Assembly (NCBI RefSeq): GCF_000812945.1
Contig: NZ_JSYM01000004.1
Span: 124,001-188,000 of the forward strand
Direction of reading: 5' to 3'
Origin: Flavobacterium sp. AED
GTDB lineage: Bacteria > Bacteroidota > Bacteroidia > Flavobacteriales > Flavobacteriaceae
Length of the DNA stretch: 64,000 bases
In this document: positions 59,812 to 64,000 of the stretch, in pieces
Position numbering within the stretch: position 1 is the stretch's first letter
Layout of the letters: every line of letters begins with the position of its first letter
Notes under the pieces: generated by a model
The model's input: the letters and a program-made list of their open reading frames with translations, nothing else
Databases searched by the model: none
What the model was told of the DNA's origin: nothing
Translations under genes and position numbers: made by a program

Positions 59812-60999
59812 ATGAATGTAATAAAACGTTGTATTTATGGAATTTCCATTATGAGTTTAGCAAGTATGAATATTCAATGTAAAGGAGATAAAAAGGCTGG
59901 AGCCGATGAAACTGCTTTAGAAGCTAAAGCGACAGATTCAGTGTCTATAGCAAAAGCAGAGTATGGCACTACGCCAAAAGGAGAAAAAATAGAGCGCTAT
60001 ACCCTTAAAAACCAAAAGGGAATGGAAGTAAATATCATTACTTATGGTGGTATTATTTCTTCTTTAAAAGTGCCTAACAAAGCGGGGAAATCCGAAGAAG
60101 TTGTTATCGGGTTCAATTCTTTGGAACAATACATGAAAGCTAATCCATACTTTGGAGCTATCATTGGAAGATATGGCAACCGAATTGCAAAAGGTAAATT
60201 TACTTTAGACGGAAAAGAATATTCATTAGCTATCAACAATGCACCTAATGCATTACATGGTGGCCCAGAAGGCTTTAACAGAGTCGTTTGGACTGCCGCT
60301 GAAGCAAAAGGTGGAGACAGCGCATCCTTGAAATTGAAGTATGTGAGCAAGGATATGGAAGAAGGTTATCCAGGAAACTTGACCGTTTTTGTAACCTACA
60401 CGCTAAAAAATGATAATTCTTTAGATGTACTTTATGAAGCGACTACTGACAAGAAAACGATTGTGAATTTGACACAGCATTCGTATTTCAACTTGTCAGC
60501 AGATTTTTCTAAACCTATTTTAGACGAAGAGATCACAATCGATGCAGATAAATTAGTTCCAGTTGCTGCAACACTTATCCCAACAGGTAAACTAACGGAT
60601 GTAACTAATACGCCTTTCGATTTCAGAAAACCAAAAGCTATTGGAAAAGACATAGAAGCCAAAGATGAGCAATTGAAAAATGGATTGGGTTACGACCATT
60701 GTTGGGTACTAAACAATCAGGATAAAGGATATCGCTTTGCGGCATCGGCCTATGATGCAGGAAGCGGAAGAGTATTAGAAGTATATACGGATCAACCGGG
60801 AATACAATTCTATACCGGAAACTTCTTAGACGGGACTTTACCAATGAGAAACGGTGGCATGTACGCGCACAGAACAGGCTTTTGTTTAGAAACACAACAC
60901 TATCCAGATTCTCCAAATCAAAAAGATTTTCCATCTACGGTTTTAAGCCCAGGGGAGAATTACAAAACGAAAACAACATTTAAATTTTCAGTAAAATAA
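59812..60999 (+). CDS. Aldose 1-epimerase, lipoprotein form
   Basis: The 395-residue mutarotase starts with a lipoprotein signal (lipobox SMNIQC, Cys about 23) and an alanine/lysine-rich spacer before the catalytic fold. Motifs are GRYGNRIAKGKFTLDGK, NALHGGPEGF, the catalytic histidine in NLTQHSYFNLS and the base glutamate in GFCLETQHYPDSPNQ. It differs from the cytoplasmic GalM at 34696-35721 by export. In the araBDA operon it would equilibrate arabinose or galactose anomers in the periplasm. A terminator follows 93 nt downstream. Confidence 0.92.
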   Translation: MNVIKRCIYGISIMSLASMNIQCKGDKKAGADETALEAKATDSVSIAKAEYGTTPKGEKIERYTLKNQKGMEVNIITYGGIISSLKVPNKAGKSEEVVIGFNSLEQYMKANPYFGAIIGRYGNRIAKGKFTLDGKEYSLAINNAPNALHGGPEGFNRVVWTAAEAKGGDSASLKLKYVSKDMEEGYPGNLTVFVTYTLKNDNSLDVLYEATTDKKTIVNLTQHSYFNLSADFSKPILDEEITIDADKLVPVAATLIPTGKLTDVTNTPFDFRKPKAIGKDIEAKDEQLKNGLGYDHCWVLNNQDKGYRFAASAYDAGSGRVLEVYTDQPGIQFYTGNFLDGTLPMRNGGMYAHRTGFCLETQHYPDSPNQKDFPSTVLSPGENYKTKTTFKFSVK

Positions 61000-61092
61000 A
61001 TTTAATAAAAGGACACTAACTATTATAGATTATTTTTCTATACCGTAATTAATAAGTTGAATGGTTTGGTTTATCATATGGAATTAGTTAGT

Positions 61093-61123
61093 AACCCCGG
61101 AAGTAAAGCTTCTGGGGTTTTTT
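61093..61123 (+). terminator. Rho-independent terminator of the araBDA operon
   Basis: aaccccggaag (61093-61103) pairs with cttctggggtt (61109-61119), loop 5 nt, then a T run to 61123. Confidence 0.92.
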
Positions 61124-61344
61124 ACACCTGTTTATTCCGTTTTAGGTTTCTTTATAAAGCAATAAATAAAGTGTCCTTTACTATAATGACAAATTTCAAT
61201 CTACAAATTTGCAATATGATAAACCTCTAGCCTACAAATAGATTCCAATAATACCAAGTAGGCTTTAAATTAACTGGGAATAATCCTTATTATTTTTCAT
61301 TTCGATACTAAAATAGTATAGCAATATCTTAAACTAACACCCAC
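61124..61344. other. Intergenic stretch with one inverted repeat
   Basis: Between the two convergent terminators I see no gene. The only structure is agcctac (61229-61235) against gtaggct (61258-61264), a 7-bp stem with a 22-nt loop. A lone aagtgt at about 61170 is not part of a full AraR site. Confidence 0.4.
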
Positions 61345-61380
61345 AAAAAAACCTCGAAAGCATAAACTCTCGAGGTCTTT
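61345..61380 (-). terminator. Terminator of the GH97 gene
   Basis: acctcga (61351-61357) pairs with tcgaggt (61370-61376). On the minus strand it is followed by a run of U's (61350-61345). Confidence 0.75.
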
Positions 61381-61407
61381 TAAAATTAATAACATCCTTT
61401 TAAAACA

Positions 61408-63327
61408 TTATATCTTCACCACAAACCCACCATGAGGTTTCATCATTACTTTCAGTTTAGTGCTTTTTGATACTGTATTTTGCTGAAATCCTTTCTCATT
61501 TTCAGAAATAATAAACCCTTTAGCATTGGTTACAAAAGACAAATCGATCTCTATTTCTTTAATAGTATTTTCTCCATTAATACCAACGATATGCCAAACG
61601 TTATCTTTTTTTCTTGCCATTACAATGTACTTCCCTGGATAACCGGCAATAAATTTGGAATCATCCCAATTCGTCGGAATATCTTTTAAATAATCCACTA
61701 CGTACTGTGGCATTTTGGCCATTCCTTCTGGAATTTCAGCAATATGTTGCACTCCGGATAAGAATAAAACAGGCAATGCCAATTCGAAAGCTGGAGTAGT
61801 TTTTCTAGTTATGTTTGGAATGGAATCCAAGACCATTGGCGTAAAATCCATTGGATCAAAAACATTACGTGCAAAAGGAAGCATTGAGCAATGACTTGGA
61901 GCCAAATCTGCAATATCCTGAAAAAAGGTAATGTATTCATACCCCTTAACTGCTTCAGTGGAAACTAAATTAGGGTACGTACGTTGCCATCCTCTAGGCA
62001 AAGTGGCACCATGGAAATTAACCATTAGTTTATGGGCTGCAGCATCTACTAACATATCATGATAATACCCAATCATCGATTGTCCGTCACCACCAAAGAA
62101 ATCTACTTTAATCCCCGCAATACCCATATCTGTAAGTTTAGTAAATTCTCTATCTCTGTCGGCATGAGTCAATAATTTGCTTTTAGGATGGTATTCAGTG
62201 CTGTTCCAAGATCCTGATGAATTGTACCAAACCAATAGCTTCACATTTTTACCTTTGGCGTAAGCCGCTAATTCCTTCATTTTATCATAGCCAATTCTAG
62301 TGTCCCAATCGGCATCAATTAAGCAATACGGCCAATTCATTTTGGAAGCGTAATCAACGAATTTTACCGTAGTTTCATAATTAACCGATTCATCTTTTAG
62401 CAAAACCCAACTCCAAGAAGACAACCCACTTTTTATGAAAGAAGTATCCATAGCGATGGACGGATCAGCTAAATCAGTTCCCATGGTACTTTCGGTGATT
62501 GTTTTTAAGGAACCAATGGTTATAATTCTCCAAGGGGTAAACCAAGGCAATGTAGATTCAGGATTCAAAGCACCATTAGGAAAAATCTCTTCTTTTTGTG
62601 GAAAAGTTACCTGCATCGCTTTTGAAGTGTCATTATACACCAATCGGCTGCCACAGTAATTTCTTGGTAATCCCACTTCAGAAACTAAAAGCCAAGTGTT
62701 ATTCGTATGGAACAAAGCCGGATACACCCACCCTTCTCCAATCGCTGGTTTTGTATTTACGGGAACGCCCATAGCATAATGTTCCTCATAAGCAGGATTG
62801 GTTTCTTTCCATCCTGTTTTAGCTTTAGACATGGGTTGCAGCCAAGCTTTTGTCGTTGTGTCAAAATTATAAGCAGTTTTTTCTTCCACTATTTTTTTTA
62901 TTGCTGTTGAAGTTTCAGGAAAATGGTATCGCAACGCAATTCCATCGTGGGATAATTGAAAAATAATTTCCATAGCTTCTCCGGTACTGTTTTGCAAACG
63001 TACCGTATATTGATTTGCAGCATAAGAGATTTGTTTTCGTTTCCCTTGCAACATGGAATAGGTTGATTTAATTGGTTTTGGAGTAGAAACATTTACTATT
63101 TTTAAACCGGTATAAAAATTGGCATCTTCTCTTATAATCCCCAAATCCGAAGTATTGATGACCAATTTATCTTTAAAGAAAACTTTGTAAGAAGGCGTCT
63201 TCTTTGAAGTTAGATTAAATTCCATTTTTATTGTTTTATCTGAGTTGACAAAATAATAAGCGGTTGGTTTCCCCGCAAACGAAGTCAATGACACCGCCAA
63301 TAAAGCTAGCAAAACTATTTTTTTCAT
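61408..63327 (-). CDS. Secreted GH97 glycosidase, predicted beta-L-arabinopyranosidase/alpha-galactosidase type
   Basis: The 639-residue enzyme has a signal peptide (ending SLTSFAG), the N-terminal beta-super-sandwich (about 25-285), a TIM barrel and a C-terminal beta domain. GH97 exists in inverting (glutamate base) and retaining (aspartate nucleophile) forms. The motif GIKVDFFGGDGQ with D409 fits the retaining form, as in Bacteroides alpha-galactosidases. A Bacteroides retaining GH97 (BT3661) is described as beta-L-arabinopyranosidase/alpha-galactosidase. The AraR operator directly before the start codon makes arabinopyranoside cleavage the most attractive role here; this is inference. Confidence 0.9.
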   Translation of the reverse strand: MKKIVLLALLAVSLTSFAGKPTAYYFVNSDKTIKMEFNLTSKKTPSYKVFFKDKLVINTSDLGIIREDANFYTGLKIVNVSTPKPIKSTYSMLQGKRKQISYAANQYTVRLQNSTGEAMEIIFQLSHDGIALRYHFPETSTAIKKIVEEKTAYNFDTTTKAWLQPMSKAKTGWKETNPAYEEHYAMGVPVNTKPAIGEGWVYPALFHTNNTWLLVSEVGLPRNYCGSRLVYNDTSKAMQVTFPQKEEIFPNGALNPESTLPWFTPWRIITIGSLKTITESTMGTDLADPSIAMDTSFIKSGLSSWSWVLLKDESVNYETTVKFVDYASKMNWPYCLIDADWDTRIGYDKMKELAAYAKGKNVKLLVWYNSSGSWNSTEYHPKSKLLTHADRDREFTKLTDMGIAGIKVDFFGGDGQSMIGYYHDMLVDAAAHKLMVNFHGATLPRGWQRTYPNLVSTEAVKGYEYITFFQDIADLAPSHCSMLPFARNVFDPMDFTPMVLDSIPNITRKTTPAFELALPVLFLSGVQHIAEIPEGMAKMPQYVVDYLKDIPTNWDDSKFIAGYPGKYIVMARKKDNVWHIVGINGENTIKEIEIDLSFVTNAKGFIISENEKGFQQNTVSKSTKLKVMMKPHGGFVVKI

Positions 63328-63329
63328 AA

Positions 63330-63352
63330 TTAAGTGTTTAATTTACACTTAC
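63330..63352. promoter_or_regulatory. AraR operator at the GH97 promoter
   Basis: TTAAGTGTT-N5-TACACTTAC. On the minus strand a -7-like TATTCTTG (63359-63352) ends on the first operator base, as in the tkt and susC promoters. The start codon is 3 nt away. Confidence 0.7.
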
Positions 63353-63526
63353 AAGAATACGAAAATAAATTTATATAAATAACGATGTAGTTAAAATTTC
63401 CTGACTCAATTTAGAATATCACAAAAAAAAATTTAGACACAAAAAAGGCTACAAGTAAACCTCTAATCAGGTAATTAACTCTGACAAACAATTTTTTTTT
63501 GGAGAAGAAAAAACATCTAAAACCAA

Positions 63527-63554
63527 AAAAACCGCTTCTTTCGAAGCGGTTTTT
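63527..63554 (-). terminator. Terminator downstream of tRNA-Leu
   Basis: aaaaccgcttc (63528-63538) pairs with gaagcggtttt (63543-63553), 4-nt loop, with a U run on the minus strand. It starts 2 nt after the tRNA 3' end. Confidence 0.9.
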
Positions 63555-63555
63555 G

Positions 63556-63635
63556 TACCCGGAGCCGGAGTCGAACCGGCACGGTTTCCCACAGGTGTTT
63601 GAGACCAGCGCGTCTACCAATTCCGCCATCCGGGC
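63556..63635 (-). tRNA. tRNA-Leu (anticodon CAA)
   Basis: The 80-nt minus-strand sequence folds as a class II tRNA. The acceptor pairs gcccgga with tccgggt; the D arm is gcggaattggtagacgc, the variable arm tgggaaaccgt and the T arm gccgg-ttcgact-ccggc. The anticodon loop ctcaaac has CAA at 63601-63599, reading UUG. CCA is not encoded. The anticodon stem ctggt/acctg has a U-U mismatch at pair 28-42. Confidence 0.95.
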
Positions 63636-63646
63636 TTAGCTAGACA

Positions 63647-63668
63647 TGAAATAACGACAGTTATTTCA
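63647..63668 (-). other. Hairpin in the 5' leader of the tRNA precursor
   Basis: tgaaataac (63647-63655) and gttatttca (63660-63668) form a perfect 9-bp stem with a 4-nt loop, 11 nt upstream of the mature tRNA 5' end. Confidence 0.5.
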
Positions 63669-63724
63669 ACGCAATAAAAGATGTGATTGTGTTTAAATCA
63701 ACCATCAATTCCTTTAACACGGTG

Positions 63725-63754
63725 CAAATGTAAAAAATAATATTAAATGTTCAA
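63725..63754 (-). promoter_or_regulatory. Promoter of tRNA-Leu
   Basis: On the minus strand: TTG (63754-63752), 19 nt, TACATTTG (63732-63725), a full match to the Bacteroidota consensus, 90 nt upstream of the tRNA. Confidence 0.65.
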
Positions 63755-63798
63755 CTAAAAATACTTAAAATTTTCCTTTCAGAGTTGAATAAATTTTA

Positions 63799-63806
63799 TA
63801 AATTTG
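63799..63806 (+). promoter_or_regulatory. -7 element of prs
   Basis: TAAATTTG matches TAnnTTTG, 49 nt upstream of the prs start. A TTTC at 63776-63779 is the best -33 candidate. Confidence 0.5.
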
Positions 63807-63855
63807 CACCTCGCTAAAAACGGAACACACAACTAACTACAAAACAACAAATTAA

Positions 63856-64000
63856 ATGTCACACCTAGAACCAGAAGCTAAAATTTTTGCTTGTTCACAA
63901 AGTGTCTATCTTGCAGAAAAAATAGCAGAGCAATACGGAATTCCATTAGGAAAAATCACCATGTCAAAGTACAGCGACGGTGAGTTTCAACCTTCTTACG
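63856..64000 (+). CDS. prs: Ribose-phosphate pyrophosphokinase, N-terminal part only
   Basis: The first 48 codons are visible (MSHLEPEAKIFACSQSVYL and onward to SKYSDGEFQPSY), then the window ends. The segment SKYSDGEFQPS matches the conserved N-terminal RFSDGE motif of PRPP synthases. The enzyme makes PRPP from ribose-5-phosphate and ATP. The start follows the -7 element at 63799. Confidence 0.9.
   Translation, partial: MSHLEPEAKIFACSQSVYLAEKIAEQYGIPLGKITMSKYSDGEFQPSY

Noticed and set aside
61160-61185. aataaagtgtcctttac as an AraR site near the GH97 terminator
   Set aside because: Only the left half is recognisable, and there is no promoter or gene start next to it.
63411-63629. A 72-codon minus-strand reading frame starting MAELVDALVSNTCG
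   Set aside because: It is read through the tRNA-Leu gene and its terminator; such frames are well-known false proteins from tRNA-Leu.

Overview
The window is an AT-rich chromosome segment from a member of the Bacteroidota, most probably a Flavobacterium or close relative. This rests on the SusC/SusD outer-membrane pairs, promoters of the Bacteroidota type (TTG or TTTG, 17-23 nt, TAnnTTTG), a nuoA-M operon with separate nuoC and nuoD and a very short NuoG, and small Flavobacterium-type dispersed repeats. There are no rRNA genes, no CRISPR array and no intact mobile element; one IS3-like remnant is visible.

Region 1 (1-10943, minus strand): respiratory complex I, nuoA to nuoM, with nuoM cut by the window edge. 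The genes are tightly packed and led by a good promoter at 10913-10943. Region 2 (11046-16515): housekeeping and unrelated genes: a cold-shock protein with its terminator, aspS, a secreted TlpA-type thioredoxin, a YwqK/MORN-like exported protein, an IS3-like remnant, a VOC-fold protein and a secreted CE4 polysaccharide deacetylase.

Region 3 (16539-36848): a galactose/galactoside locus. A divergent GntR-type regulator faces a minus-strand series galM, GH2, galK, galT, SusC, SusD, GH2 LacZ-type beta-galactosidase, GH36 alpha-galactosidase and galE, followed by a sodium/solute symporter. Together they would bind and import a galactose-containing glycan, hydrolyse alpha- and beta-galactosides and run the Leloir pathway. 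Region 4 (36957-63352): an L-arabinose/arabinan locus. It holds tkt and a small transaldolase, a Nudix-derived AraR regulator, SusC/SusD, GH51, three GH43 enzymes, GH127, a second GH51, araB-araD-araA, a lipoprotein mutarotase and a convergent GH97. Region 5 (63527-64000): a tRNA-Leu(CAA) gene and the start of prs.

The main discovery is a reconstructed AraR regulon. A 23-bp palindrome (ATAARTGTA-N5-TACAYTTAT) occurs seven times, all in promoter regions: before the symporter (18455), tkt-tal (36989), araR itself (40928), SusC (41366 and 41465), araBDA (55775) and GH97 (63330). At four of them the operator begins at, or next to, the last base of a recognisable -7 element. This ties the symporter beyond the galactose genes and the GH97 to arabinose, predicting an L-arabinose transporter and a beta-L-arabinopyranosidase-type GH97. 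The adjacency of the two loci suggests a plant arabinogalactan or pectic side-chain (RG-I) diet. A second recurring theme is strong hairpins without U-tracts at internal operon boundaries, including one directly after each susD.
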